Source: an uncultured Oscillospiraceae bacterium
GTDB lineage: Bacteria > Bacillota > Clostridia > Oscillospirales > Oscillospiraceae
Direction: 5' to 3'
NCBI GenBank assembly: GCA_947630785.1
Contig: CANRIW010000004.1
Span: 22,541-86,540 of the forward strand
Length of the DNA: 64,000 nucleotides
The notes under the pieces are model-generated. The model ran no database searches, was not told where the DNA came from, and worked only from the letters and a program-made list of their open reading frames with translations. How positions within the stretch are numbered: position 1 is the stretch's first letter; each line of letters begins with the position of its first letter. Shown here in pieces: positions 1 through 9,874 of this stretch. A program made the translations under genes and the position numbers.

Positions 1-216
1 AAAAAGCAGACCTTTGAGCAGGCCATGGGCCGCCTGGAGGAGATCGTGAACAAGCTGGAGCAGGGGGACTGCGACCTGGATCAGTCGTTGAAGCTGTTCG
101 AGGAGGGGGCCAAACTGGCCGCCCAGTGCGAGGAACAGCTGGATAAAGCCGAGCAGAAGGTGAATCTCCTGCTGGAGAACGGGGACGAGGTCCCATTCGA
201 GGCCGGGGAGGACTGA
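1..216 (+). CDS. xseB: Exodeoxyribonuclease VII small subunit (5' truncated by window edge)
   Basis: KKQTFEQAMGRLEEIVNKLEQGDCDLDQSLKLFEEG is typical XseB; frame open to base 1; followed by ispA. Confidence 0.93.
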   Translation, partial: KKQTFEQAMGRLEEIVNKLEQGDCDLDQSLKLFEEGAKLAAQCEEQLDKAEQKVNLLLENGDEVPFEAGED

Positions 217-219
217 GCC

Positions 220-1101
220 ATGGACTTTCAGAAGGAGTACGACGCCCTCCGGGAGAAGGTGGAGGGCGCGCTGTCTCAATATTTCGGGGCGGACAGGCGG
301 GGCTTCCGGTTCGACGGGCTCATGGAGGCCATGGACTACAGCCTGATGGCCGGCGGAAAGCGCATCCGGCCGGTGCTGGTGCTGGAGTTCTGCCGCTCCT
401 GCGGCGGCGACGTGGACGCCGCCCTGCCGGTGGCCTGCGGCATTGAGATGCTCCACACCTACTCCCTGATCCACGACGATCTGCCCTGCATGGATGACGA
501 CGACCTCCGCCGGGGAAGGCCCACCAACCACAAGGTGTTCGGCGAGTGCACCGCCGTGCTGGCGGGGGACGCGCTCCAGGCTGAGGCATTCGGGACCATT
601 CTGCGCGCAAACCTCCCGGCAGATCGAAAGGCCGCCTGCGCGGAGGCATTGGCCGACGCCGCCGGTGTCGACGGCATCTGCGGCGGGCAGTACATGGATA
701 TGGACAGTGAGGCGCGGGCTATGTCCGAGGACGAGGTCACTGAGCTCCAGAGCCGCAAGACTGGAAGCCTGCTCACCGCCGCCTGCCGGATGGGCGTCCT
801 TGCCGCCGGCGGCACTGAGGAGCAGGAGGACGCCGCCATGCGATACGGCGCTTTCCTGGGCGCCGCCTTCCAGATCCGGGATGATATGCTGGACGAGCTG
901 TCCACAGAGGCGGAGCTGGGCAAGCCCATCGGCTCTGATAAGGCCGAAGGCAAGACCACTTTTATGACCCTCTACGGGGCGGAGAAGTGCGCCATCATCG
1001 TGGAGCGCCTCACCGAAGGGGCCAAAGCGGCGGCGAGGGAGCTGCCCGACGGGGCATTTTTATGTGAGTTGGCCGACCGCCTGGCTATGCGGAATCGCTG
1101 A
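220..1101 (+). CDS. ispA: Polyprenyl (farnesyl/geranyl) diphosphate synthase
   Basis: DDxxD motifs (LIHDDLPCMDDDDLRRGRPT; QIRDDMLD); xseB-ispA-dxs context. Confidence 0.94.
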   Translation: MDFQKEYDALREKVEGALSQYFGADRRGFRFDGLMEAMDYSLMAGGKRIRPVLVLEFCRSCGGDVDAALPVACGIEMLHTYSLIHDDLPCMDDDDLRRGRPTNHKVFGECTAVLAGDALQAEAFGTILRANLPADRKAACAEALADAAGVDGICGGQYMDMDSEARAMSEDEVTELQSRKTGSLLTAACRMGVLAAGGTEEQEDAAMRYGAFLGAAFQIRDDMLDELSTEAELGKPIGSDKAEGKTTFMTLYGAEKCAIIVERLTEGAKAAARELPDGAFLCELADRLAMRNR

Positions 1102-1131
1102 GTTTATCAAATCACAAAGGAGTGAGCGAAC

Positions 1132-1578
1132 GTGATCGTCAGTCCCATCCTTATCATGGGCGTCTGCGCGTGGGCGTTGGCCCAGGTCCTGAAGTTCATC
1201 ATCTCCATCATCGTGTTTCGAAAGGTTGACATCAAGTATCTGTATACCGGCGGCGGGATGCCAAGCTCTCACTCGGCGCTGGTGTGCGCTTGTTCCGCCG
1301 GAACGGCCTTCGCGGCGGGGCTTGACTCGCCCCTGTTCGCCATCGTGGTGCTGTTCTCCTTCATCGTCATGTACGACGCCGCCAATGTCCGCCGGGAGAC
1401 AGGCAAGCAGTCCAAAATATTGAACTACATCATGAAGGACTGGGACAATATCCCTCCGGAGATCATGGACAGAGAGCTTAAGGAACTACTGGGCCATACC
1501 CCCCTTCAGGTGCTGGTGGGGGCGGTCCTGGGCGTGGCTGTTGGCCTGATCGGCGGCTTTCTTGCATATGGGTTTTGA
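1132..1578 (+). CDS. Divergent PAP2 family (DUF212) membrane protein
   Basis: GGMPSSHSALVCA motif, YDAANVRRETGKQ; membrane segments. Confidence 0.88.
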   Translation: MIVSPILIMGVCAWALAQVLKFIISIIVFRKVDIKYLYTGGGMPSSHSALVCACSAGTAFAAGLDSPLFAIVVLFSFIVMYDAANVRRETGKQSKILNYIMKDWDNIPPEIMDRELKELLGHTPLQVLVGAVLGVAVGLIGGFLAYGF

Positions 1579-1625
1579 GTTCTCCGCCCAACTGAATATC
1601 ATCGCAAAAGAGAGGAGAACGGCCT

Positions 1626-3464
1626 ATGTACCCGGAACACCTGGATCAGATCACCGACGCGCAGGCAAAGCTGCTGTGTGACCAGCTACGGGCGGACATT
1701 GTAAACAGCGTGGCAAAGACCGGCGGCCATCTGGCTTCGAGCCTGGGGGCGGTGGAGATCACCATGGCCATCCACCGGGTGTTTGATCTGGATTCCGACC
1801 GGCTGGTGTTCGACGTGGGGCACCAGTGCTACGCTCACAAATTCCTCACCGGCCGGGGGAAGGAGATGGCTTCCCTGCGGAAACTGGGGGGCCTGTCCGG
1901 CTTCCCCAAGCCAAAGGAGCACCGGGCCGACGCGTTTATCGCCGGCCACGCCTCCAATTCAGTGTCAGTGGCTCTGGGAATGGCCCGGGCCCGCACTTTG
2001 AACCGGGAGGACTACAGCGTCCTGGCCCTTATTGGGGACGGCGCCATGACCGGCGGACTGTCCTACGAGGGTCTGTCCGACGCGGGGCAGAGCGGGGAGC
2101 GGATCATCGTCATCCTCAATGATAACGGCATGTCCATCACCAAGAATGTGGGCGGAGTGGCCAGCCATTTGGCCAAGCAGCGGCTGAAGCCACAGTACCT
2201 CCAGTTCAAGAAGTTCTACCGCCGCATCACCGGGGGCAATCCCGTGGGGCGGGCGCTGTACCGCTTTACCCACAAGGTAAAGCAGGGCATCAAGAGCGCT
2301 GTGCTCCACTGCAGCATGTTTGAGGACATGGGTTTCACCTACCTGGGTCCGGTGGACGGCCATGACGTGGCCTACCTCACCCGGCTGCTGAGATATGCCA
2401 AAGAGCTGAACGGCCCTGTCCTGCTCCATATCAAGACCGTAAAGGGAAAAGGCTACACACCGGCAGAGAAGGAGCCCGACCGGTTCCACGGGGTCGGCCC
2501 CTTCCATGTGGAGGACGGCAGCCCGGTGACTTCCAATGACCATCCCACCTTCTCCTCGGTGTTTGGGGAGACCATGTGCCAGCTGGCCTCGGAGCGGGAG
2601 GACGTGTGCGCCATCACCGCCGCCATGCCCGACGGGGTGGGCCTGACGGAGTTTGCCAGACAGTATCCGGAGCGCTTTTTCGACGTGGGCATCGCCGAGG
2701 GTCACGCCGTCTCCATGGCCGCAGGCATGGCAAAACAGCGGGCCATCCCGGTGGCGGCCATCTACTCCACCTTTTTGCAGCGGTCTTACGACATGCTCCT
2801 CCACGACGTGGCCATCCAGAACCTGCATGTGGTGCTGGCGGTGGACCGGGCCGGGCTGGTGGGGGAGGACAGCGAGACCCATCAGGGCGTGTTCGACGTG
2901 GCCTACTTGACCTCTATCCCCGGCATGAAGATCTACTGCCCCGCCAGTTTCGAGGAGCTCCGCGCCATGCTGCGCTATGCGGTGACCAAATGCCGGGGCC
3001 CCGTGGCGGTGCGCTATCCCAGGGGGGGAGAGGGCGCTTATACCAGCATGAGCGGCATCGAGGGGGTGTCGATCCTTCGGGAGGGCAGGGACGTGACCAT
3101 CGCCGCCTATGGAACGATGGTCAACGAGGCGCTGACCGCCGCCCGCCTGCTGGAGGATCAGGGTGTCTCGGCCCAGGTGCTGAAGCTGAACAGCATTTCT
3201 CCGCTGGATGTGGACGACCTGAAGGACTGCGTCAGGCGGACCGGGCGGTTGATCGTGGCGGAGGAGTGCGTGGACGCCGGCTGCGTCGGCCGCCGTATCG
3301 CCTCCGAGCTGACTCTGAGGGGCCTGGCCGGCCTGTCCGTGGCGCTGGTGAACCTGGGGGACCGGTTCATCCAGCACGGATCGGTGGCAGAGTTGCGGCA
3401 GCTCTATGGCATCGACGGGGCGTCCATCGCGAAAAAGGCCGCGGAGGTGATCTCCCATGGCTAA
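1626..3464 (+). CDS. dxs: 1-deoxy-D-xylulose-5-phosphate synthase
   Basis: Full-length Dxs: VFDVGHQCYAHKFLTGR, GDGAMTGGLSYEGL, DRAGLVGEDSETHQGVFD. Confidence 0.97.
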   Translation: MYPEHLDQITDAQAKLLCDQLRADIVNSVAKTGGHLASSLGAVEITMAIHRVFDLDSDRLVFDVGHQCYAHKFLTGRGKEMASLRKLGGLSGFPKPKEHRADAFIAGHASNSVSVALGMARARTLNREDYSVLALIGDGAMTGGLSYEGLSDAGQSGERIIVILNDNGMSITKNVGGVASHLAKQRLKPQYLQFKKFYRRITGGNPVGRALYRFTHKVKQGIKSAVLHCSMFEDMGFTYLGPVDGHDVAYLTRLLRYAKELNGPVLLHIKTVKGKGYTPAEKEPDRFHGVGPFHVEDGSPVTSNDHPTFSSVFGETMCQLASEREDVCAITAAMPDGVGLTEFARQYPERFFDVGIAEGHAVSMAAGMAKQRAIPVAAIYSTFLQRSYDMLLHDVAIQNLHVVLAVDRAGLVGEDSETHQGVFDVAYLTSIPGMKIYCPASFEELRAMLRYAVTKCRGPVAVRYPRGGEGAYTSMSGIEGVSILREGRDVTIAAYGTMVNEALTAARLLEDQGVSAQVLKLNSISPLDVDDLKDCVRRTGRLIVAEECVDAGCVGRRIASELTLRGLAGLSVALVNLGDRFIQHGSVAELRQLYGIDGASIAKKAAEVISHG

Positions 3465-4257
3465 AAAGCGGGTGGACGTATTGTTGGTGGAGCGGGGGCT
3501 CATCGACAGTCGGCAGAGGGCCCAGGCCGTCATCATGGCGGGGCAGGTTTATACCGGCGGACGCCGCTGCGACAAGGCCGGTATGGCCCTGGATGAGGAC
3601 GCGCCCCTGGAGATCAGGGGGCAGAGCCTGAAATATGTGAGCCGGGGCGGGCTGAAGCTGGAAAAGGCCATGAAGTGCTTCCCCATCACGTTGGAGGGCA
3701 AGGTGGCGGCGGACATCGGCGCCTCCACCGGCGGCTTCACCGACTGTATGCTCCAAAACGGGGCGGCGAAGGTGTATGCCGTGGACGTGGGCTACGGGCA
3801 GCTGGCCTGGTCCCTCCGGGAGGACCCCCGGGTGGTGTGCCTGGAGCGCACCAACGCCCGGTACCTCACGAAAGAACAGATCCCCGAGCCCCTGGACTTC
3901 GCCTCCATCGATGTGTCTTTCATCTCCCTGGGGCTGATTTTGCCGGCCCTGCGCCCCCTGATGAAGGAGGAAGGCCAGGTGGCCGCCCTCATCAAGCCCC
4001 AGTTCGAGGCGGGGAAGGACAAGGTGGGCAAAAAGGGGGTCGTCCGGGACCCTGCGGTCCATCTGGAGGTGCTGGAGGGGTTCCTCCGTCACGCCTCGGA
4101 GGCGGACTTCTCCGTGAAGGGGATTGATTTTTCACCCATCCGTGGGCCGGAGGGAAATATCGAATATCTGGGCTTTTTGGTCACCGGCGGCGGAGGCGCC
4201 GCCGCCGTGGACCTGAAAGACCTGGTGGAGCGGTCGCACGCTGTTTTGGAGGTATAA
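3457..4257 (+). CDS. TlyA family rRNA methyltransferase/hemolysin-like protein
   Basis: KKRVDVLLVERGLIDSRQRAQAVIMAG (S4 domain), DIGASTGGFTDCMLQNGA (FtsJ-like). Confidence 0.93.
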   Translation: MAKKRVDVLLVERGLIDSRQRAQAVIMAGQVYTGGRRCDKAGMALDEDAPLEIRGQSLKYVSRGGLKLEKAMKCFPITLEGKVAADIGASTGGFTDCMLQNGAAKVYAVDVGYGQLAWSLREDPRVVCLERTNARYLTKEQIPEPLDFASIDVSFISLGLILPALRPLMKEEGQVAALIKPQFEAGKDKVGKKGVVRDPAVHLEVLEGFLRHASEADFSVKGIDFSPIRGPEGNIEYLGFLVTGGGGAAAVDLKDLVERSHAVLEV

Positions 4258-4261
4258 TGCT

Positions 4262-5128
4262 ATGAAAGTGGTGCTCAGCCCCAATCCTTATCGGGACCGG
4301 GGCCTCAAGGCGGCCATGACCGCCCGGAGCATATTGGAAAAGTGCGGGGTCCAGGCGGTGATCTGCCTGCCCTTTGAGCTGGACGAGAACAGCCACCTGG
4401 AGCTGCCGGCGGAAGCGGACCTTCGGCCCATCGGGCAGGAACTGAGCCATGCCGATATCCTGGTGTGCTTTGGGGGGGACGGCACCATCCTCCACGCCGC
4501 CAGGGAGGCCAATCCCCGGAATATCCCCGTGCTGGGCGTGAATCTGGGAAGCGTCGGGTTTATGGCCGAGCTGGAGCAGGGGGAGCTGTCCCTGCTGTCC
4601 CGGCTGGCCGCCGGAAAATACGGTATCGAGCGGCGGATGATGCTGGACGTCTGTGTCCGCCGGGAGGGACAGCGCGTATTTTCTGAGGTGGCCCTCAATG
4701 ACGCGGTCCTCACCAAGGGGGCGGTGGCCCGGGTACTGGACCTGGAGGTCACAGGGGACCGCGTGACGATCGCTTCTTTTTCCGGGGACGGCGTGGTCAT
4801 CGCCACACCTACCGGTTCTACGGCCTATTCCATGGCGGCGGGGGGACCCATTGTGGAGCCTACGGCGGAGAATATCATCATCACCCCTATCTGCGCCCAC
4901 TCTCTGCATGCCAAGCCCTTTGTCCTCAACCGGGACCGCCTCATTGGGGCGCGGATGACCTCAGGAGGAAAAAAATCCGCCTACCTGTCGGTAGACGGGG
5001 GAAAGGCTTTCCGTATCCAGCCGGGGGACTGGGTGGAGTGCCGGCGCTCTCAGCAGACCACAAGACTGGTGAAGCTCACTGGAAGGAGCTTCTATGAGCG
5101 CATCAATCAAAAGCTTGGAAAGGTGTGA
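4262..5128 (+). CDS. nadK: NAD kinase
   Basis: CFGGDGTILHAAR, GVNLGSVGFMAEL, TPTGSTAYSMAAGGPI. Confidence 0.95.
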   Translation: MKVVLSPNPYRDRGLKAAMTARSILEKCGVQAVICLPFELDENSHLELPAEADLRPIGQELSHADILVCFGGDGTILHAAREANPRNIPVLGVNLGSVGFMAELEQGELSLLSRLAAGKYGIERRMMLDVCVRREGQRVFSEVALNDAVLTKGAVARVLDLEVTGDRVTIASFSGDGVVIATPTGSTAYSMAAGGPIVEPTAENIIITPICAHSLHAKPFVLNRDRLIGARMTSGGKKSAYLSVDGGKAFRIQPGDWVECRRSQQTTRLVKLTGRSFYERINQKLGKV

Positions 5129-5132
5129 AAGC

Positions 5133-5594
5133 ATGAAGGCCAACAGACAGAGGGCGATCCTGCACCTTATCTCGGAGCAGGATGTGGAGACCCAGGAGCA
5201 AATGCGGGAACTGCTGAAATGCGTTGGCATTCGGGCGACTCAGGCCACCATTTCCAGGGATATCAAGGAATTGAATCTGATCAAGCAGCCGGCGGAAGAC
5301 GGTCGCTATCGCTATACTCCCTCCGATGGGTTGCCGGTGCGGAGGGCGGCCGCCGGGCGGATGCAGAACATCTTCAAGGAAGGGGTTACCTCCTGTGACA
5401 GCGCCCAGAACCTGGTAGTAGTCCGGACTATGCCGGGGCTGGCCCCAGCGGCCGGGGCGGCGCTGGACGGGATGGAGCTGGACGGACTGGTGGGGTCCCT
5501 GGCCGGGGACGACACGGTGCTGCTCATCATGCGCACCAATCAGGCCGCCGAGCGGCTCTGCAAGGAGCTGGCCTCCATGCTGGAGCGAGGGTGA
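5133..5594 (+). CDS. argR: Arginine repressor ArgR
   Basis: MKANRQRAILHLISEQDVETQEQMRELLKCVGIRATQATISRDIKEL; ATG at 5133 preferred over the upstream start at 5094. Confidence 0.93.
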   Translation: MKANRQRAILHLISEQDVETQEQMRELLKCVGIRATQATISRDIKELNLIKQPAEDGRYRYTPSDGLPVRRAAAGRMQNIFKEGVTSCDSAQNLVVVRTMPGLAPAAGAALDGMELDGLVGSLAGDDTVLLIMRTNQAAERLCKELASMLERG

Positions 5595-5600
5595 GGAAAA

Positions 5601-7295
5601 ATGCTGTCCCTGCTGCACATTGAGAACATCGCGGTCATCGACCGGGCGGATATCTCCTTCGAAAATGGCTTTAACGTCCTCACAGGCGAGACAGGCGCGG
5701 GCAAATCCATCGTGATAGACGCCATCGGCGCCATCATGGGGGAGCGTACCAGCCGCGATCTGATCCGCACCGGGGCAAAGTCCGCCAGGGTAACCGCTGT
5801 TTTTCGGAATTTGCCTCCACTGTCTTGGTTCGACGAGAACGGCTTTTCCCCCGACGAGAACGGCGAGCTGCTGCTGGAGCGGGTCATCCAGACCGACGGC
5901 AAAAACGTCTGTCGGGCAAACGGCGTGCCCCTGCTGGTGGGCCAGCTCCGGGAGCTGGGGCTGCGGCTGTTGAACATCCACGGTCAGCACGACGGGCAGC
6001 GGCTGCTGGACGAGGACTGCCACCTGGACTATCTGGACAGCTTCGGTGCAACAGATGAGCGGAAGGCCGCGTTTCAAACCGCCTATGAGCGGGTAAGGGA
6101 GATTAGAAAGACCCTCTCCGCCCTCCAGATGGACGACGCGGAGAAGGCCCGGCGGATCGACACCCTGCAATATCAGATCGACGAGCTGGAGGCGGCAAAT
6201 CTCCGCCCCGGCGAGGGCGAGGAGCTGTCCGACCGGCGTGAGGTCCTCCGCAACGCGGAGCGGCTTACCTCCGCTGTGGACGGGGCCTGGGCGGCCCTCA
6301 CCGGTGGGGAAGACGGGGACGGCGCTCTGTCCCTGCTGATGGAGGCGGAAGGCCACCTGACCTCCGGCGGCAAGCACAGCGCCGACCTGCGGGAGCTGGC
6401 CCAGACAGCCACCCGGCTCCGGTGCGACCTGGACGACCTGGCGGAGCGGGTGCGGGACGCCCGGGACGCCTTCGACTTCTACCCCGGGGAGCTGGACGAG
6501 GTGGAGGCCCGGCTGGACCGGCTCTACCGGCTGAAGAAGAAATACGGCGGCACTACGGAGGAGATGCTGGACTATCTGGCGAGGTGTAAGACCGAGCTGG
6601 ACGCCATCCAGTTTTCCGAGGAACGTATCGCCAAGCTGGAGGGAGATCTGTCCAAAGCTCTGGATTTGGCCAGGGAGCAAGGAAAACTCCTTTCCACTGA
6701 CCGGCAGAAGGCGGCGGAGGTTTTGGCTGCCCGCATCCAGCCTGAATTGAAGGAATTGGATATGCCCAAGGTGCGCTTTCAAGTGGAGTTCGCCCCCAAA
6801 GATGCCCCTGACGGCATGGACGCCACCGGCATGGACACGGTGCGGTTCCTTATGTCCGCCAACGTGGGGGAGGACCTGAAGCCCATCGACAGGATCGCCT
6901 CCGGCGGCGAGCTGTCCCGGATCATGCTGGCGCTGAAAAACGTGCTGGCGGAGACGGAGGAGGTGTCCACCCTGATCTTTGACGAGGTGGACGCCGGCGT
7001 GTCCGGCCGGGCGGCGGCCAAGGTGGCCCGAAAGCTGTACCAGGTCTCCAGGACCAAACAGGTGCTGTGTGTCACCCATCTGCCCCAGATCGCCGCCATG
7101 GGGGACATCCACTTCTCGGTGGAGAAGGGGGAGCGGGGCGGCCGCACCTACACGCAGGTGACCCGTCTTGATCGGGAGGGCCGCAAGGAAGAGCTTGCCC
7201 GCCTCAGCGGCGGCGACGTCACGGAGACCATGCTGAGCGGCGCAGAGGAACTGCTGTCCTCCGCGGAAACATTTAAGACGGAGGACGCGCGCTGA
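5601..7295 (+). CDS. recN: DNA repair protein RecN
   Basis: GFNVLTGETGAGKSIVIDAI Walker A, NIHGQHDGQRLLD, FDEVDAGVSGRAA. Confidence 0.96.
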   Translation: MLSLLHIENIAVIDRADISFENGFNVLTGETGAGKSIVIDAIGAIMGERTSRDLIRTGAKSARVTAVFRNLPPLSWFDENGFSPDENGELLLERVIQTDGKNVCRANGVPLLVGQLRELGLRLLNIHGQHDGQRLLDEDCHLDYLDSFGATDERKAAFQTAYERVREIRKTLSALQMDDAEKARRIDTLQYQIDELEAANLRPGEGEELSDRREVLRNAERLTSAVDGAWAALTGGEDGDGALSLLMEAEGHLTSGGKHSADLRELAQTATRLRCDLDDLAERVRDARDAFDFYPGELDEVEARLDRLYRLKKKYGGTTEEMLDYLARCKTELDAIQFSEERIAKLEGDLSKALDLAREQGKLLSTDRQKAAEVLAARIQPELKELDMPKVRFQVEFAPKDAPDGMDATGMDTVRFLMSANVGEDLKPIDRIASGGELSRIMLALKNVLAETEEVSTLIFDEVDAGVSGRAAAKVARKLYQVSRTKQVLCVTHLPQIAAMGDIHFSVEKGERGGRTYTQVTRLDREGRKEELARLSGGDVTETMLSGAEELLSSAETFKTEDAR

Positions 7296-7296
7296 C

Positions 7297-8082
7297 ATGA
7301 TCAAAGGCATCTTTTTCGACGTGGACGGGACCCTGGTCCCGCCCCACGGCAAGGCCATTTCCGACCTACTGCGGGCGGACCTGCTGGCCCTGCGGGAGCG
7401 GGGAATCAAAATCTTTATCTGCACCGGCCGGGCCAGGCAGGACCTGATCAGCACTGGGATGCTCCGGGACGTGTTATTCGACGCTTACATCACCCTTAAC
7501 GGCCAGTGCTGCTTTGATGACAGGGCGATCTACCGGGACATCCCCATCCCGGCGGAGGACTTGAAAAATGCCATCCGGGTCCTCCGGGACAACCCCCACA
7601 TCGCCGCGCTGATGGAGAGCGACGGGGCCAGCCGGATCAATCTGGTGGACGACAGGGTGGAGCGGGTGTTCCGGTTCCTCCACACGAAGATCTACCCTGC
7701 GGCGGACCCGGAGTGGATGCTGGAGCGGAACGTCTATCAGTTCGTACCCCTGGTGGACGAGAGCGAGGAGGAGCTGTTTTTCTCCGCCATGCCTCACTGT
7801 GACCACACCCGCTGGCACCCGGAGGGGGTGGACATCATGCCCAGAGGGGGCCGCAAGGCCGACGGCGTCAGGGCGACCATGGAGCGGTTCGGCCTGGAGC
7901 AGGAGGAGATCATGGCTTTCGGCGACGGGGAGAACGACGATGTGGTGCTGGACATGGCGGGACTCAGCGTGTGCATGGGAAACGGTGTGGAGCGGATCAA
8001 GGCTATGGCCGACTACGTGACCGGCTCCGTCTGGGAGGACGGGGTCTGTCAGGCCCTGCGGCACTTTGGCATCCTGGACTGA
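7297..8082 (+). CDS. HAD superfamily (Cof-type) hydrolase
   Basis: GIFFDVDGTLV and FGDGENDDVVLDMAG motifs. Confidence 0.92.
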   Translation: MIKGIFFDVDGTLVPPHGKAISDLLRADLLALRERGIKIFICTGRARQDLISTGMLRDVLFDAYITLNGQCCFDDRAIYRDIPIPAEDLKNAIRVLRDNPHIAALMESDGASRINLVDDRVERVFRFLHTKIYPAADPEWMLERNVYQFVPLVDESEEELFFSAMPHCDHTRWHPEGVDIMPRGGRKADGVRATMERFGLEQEEIMAFGDGENDDVVLDMAGLSVCMGNGVERIKAMADYVTGSVWEDGVCQALRHFGILD

Positions 8083-8096
8083 ATCGAACACAAGAG

Positions 8097-8122
8097 AAAG
8101 CCCCGCCGGCCGGCGGGGCTTT
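8097..8122. terminator. Intrinsic terminator, convergent genes
   Basis: AAAGCCCCGCCGG/CCGGCGGGGCTTT perfect hairpin. Confidence 0.85.
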
Positions 8123-8131
8123 GTCGTCTGC

Positions 8132-8839
8132 TTATTTCTGCTCGTCGGGCTCCACCGGCTTCATATCCTCCGGGGTATAGGGGGCGGGAGCGGCGGGCTT
8201 GGCGCTGCCATCGGAGACCGGCTGGAAGTCGGTCCTGTCCACGGCGGCGGCCGCGCCGCCCTTGGTGAACCGCTCAGGCACCTGCCCCAAAGGCGGGCCG
8301 CTGACGGGGGAGGGTCCGGCCTTGAGGCCGGTGATGATGGCGGCCAGGTCCAGGACGGCCTCCACGATCAGGGCGATGCCAACGATGCGCCACAGCATCT
8401 CCAGAGCCTTGAAGGGGTCGATCAGAATCAGCACGCTGATGACCAGGGCGATCAGGGCGTTGACCACCGTGAGATACCAGTAGGGCATGTGGAAGCGGAG
8501 CCGGTCGATGCCTTGTTGGAACTTCATCGCCCCCACGATCAGCAGAACGATGCCGTAGATGTGGGTGAGCGAGGGAAAGAGGCTGTTGCGGAATACGAAC
8601 AGGGCGCCGACAAGGAGACACAGCAGACCGATGGCCAGGTTTTTCTCGGCGGCGGCCAACTCAGGGGAGGAGACGAAGTAGCGGATGACGCAGACGATGC
8701 CGGCGATCAGCAGCACAGCGCCCACGACGAACAGCACAGCTCTGGTGAACCGGTCCGGGTCGATCAGCAGGACGACGCCGACGGCCAACTCCACCAGGCA
8801 CAGGACGATAAACCCGAGATTTGCGCGCAGAGCTTTCAT
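8132..8839 (-). CDS. DUF308 (HdeD-like) membrane protein
   Basis: Repeated TM segments, VVGAVLLIAGIVCVIRY; HdeD/DUF308-like. Confidence 0.7.
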   Translation of the reverse strand: MKALRANLGFIVLCLVELAVGVVLLIDPDRFTRAVLFVVGAVLLIAGIVCVIRYFVSSPELAAAEKNLAIGLLCLLVGALFVFRNSLFPSLTHIYGIVLLIVGAMKFQQGIDRLRFHMPYWYLTVVNALIALVISVLILIDPFKALEMLWRIVGIALIVEAVLDLAAIITGLKAGPSPVSGPPLGQVPERFTKGGAAAAVDRTDFQPVSDGSAKPAAPAPYTPEDMKPVEPDEQK

Positions 8840-8875
8840 GGGAACGCCTCCTTTGTAAAAATGATCGGTGCTGAT

Positions 8876-9751
8876 TTAACGGTGCTTGCCCAGGAAGAAC
8901 AGGGCCATACAGCCGGGGCCGGTGTGGGCGGCGATGACCGGGCCGATGTGGTTGATGACGACCTCTTTGACCCCGAAGCGGGCCTTCACGTCGGCGGCCA
9001 GCTGGTCCGCCTCCTCATAGGAGTCGGTGTGGCTGATGAACACCACCTGACTGGCGGGGTCCGGGTCAGCCAGCTCTGCCATCTTGTCGGCCAGGCCCTT
9101 GAGGGACGCCTTGCGGCCACGGGCAGTGGTCACCTTGATCAGGTGGCCCTCATCGTCCACATGGAGGATAGGCTTGATCTGGAGCATGGTGCCCACCACG
9201 GCGGTGGCGGCGGACACCCGCCCGCCCTTTTTCAGGAAGAACAGGTCGTTGACGGTGAACCAGTGGCACATATGGAGCTTGTTCTGCTCCGTCCAGTCCC
9301 GGACCTCCTCGATGGACTTGCCGGCAGCCTTCTGCTTGGCGGCAAGATAGACCAGAAGACCCTGGCCCATGGAGGCGCAGAGGGTGTCCACCACGTACAG
9401 CTTACGGTCGGGATACTGCTCCCGCAGGGCCTCCGCCGCAATCATATAGGAGTTGCAGGTGGTGGACAGTCCGGAGGAGAAGCCCAGCACCAGCACGTCC
9501 TTTCCTTCTTTTAGAAAGGGCTCGAACGCCTCGGTGGCCTGGCCTACGTTGACGGCGTTGGTGGTGGCCATGGAGCCCGCCTTCTGCCGGCGGGTCAGTT
9601 CGTCGGGGGTCATCTCCCGGTTGTCGGGATAGTTGAGGTAGGTCTTGCCGTCGATGGTGAAGGCCAGGGGAAGGACCTCCACCCCAAGTTCCTTCACGAT
9701 GGAATCGGGCAGATCGGCGGACGAGTCGGTGATGATGACGTAGTCGCTCAT
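8876..9751 (-). CDS. DegV family protein (fatty-acid binding)
   Basis: YVIITDSSADLPDSIVKELGVEVLPL, GFSSGLSTTCNSY, KGGRVS. Confidence 0.95.
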   Translation of the reverse strand: MSDYVIITDSSADLPDSIVKELGVEVLPLAFTIDGKTYLNYPDNREMTPDELTRRQKAGSMATTNAVNVGQATEAFEPFLKEGKDVLVLGFSSGLSTTCNSYMIAAEALREQYPDRKLYVVDTLCASMGQGLLVYLAAKQKAAGKSIEEVRDWTEQNKLHMCHWFTVNDLFFLKKGGRVSAATAVVGTMLQIKPILHVDDEGHLIKVTTARGRKASLKGLADKMAELADPDPASQVVFISHTDSYEEADQLAADVKARFGVKEVVINHIGPVIAAHTGPGCMALFFLGKHR

Positions 9752-9802
9752 AGCAGGGAACCTCCAAATCTCTTGGCCGCGCAGACGGCCTCTGTTTCTC
9801 TT

Positions 9803-9831
9803 ATGATAGCATGATTACCCTTTTTTTGCAA
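9803..9831 (-). promoter_or_regulatory. Predicted sigma-A promoter for degV
   Basis: On minus strand TTGCAA-17 nt-TATCAT. Confidence 0.6.
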
Positions 9832-9874
9832 ATACATTTTTCGCAGGCACTCTATTTTCACCTAAGGCGGTTGG

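Noticed and set aside
1965-3536. 523-aa minus-strand ORF opposite dxs
   Set aside because: Antisense shadow of dxs; His/Gly/Arg-rich, no motifs.
5103-7454. 783-aa minus-strand ORF opposite argR/recN
   Set aside because: Mirror-frame artefact; plus-strand argR and recN are unambiguous.
8066-9514. 482-aa plus ORF across DUF308 and degV genes
   Set aside because: D/Q/H-rich shadow ORF; runs through the 8097-8122 terminator and opposes two well-supported genes.
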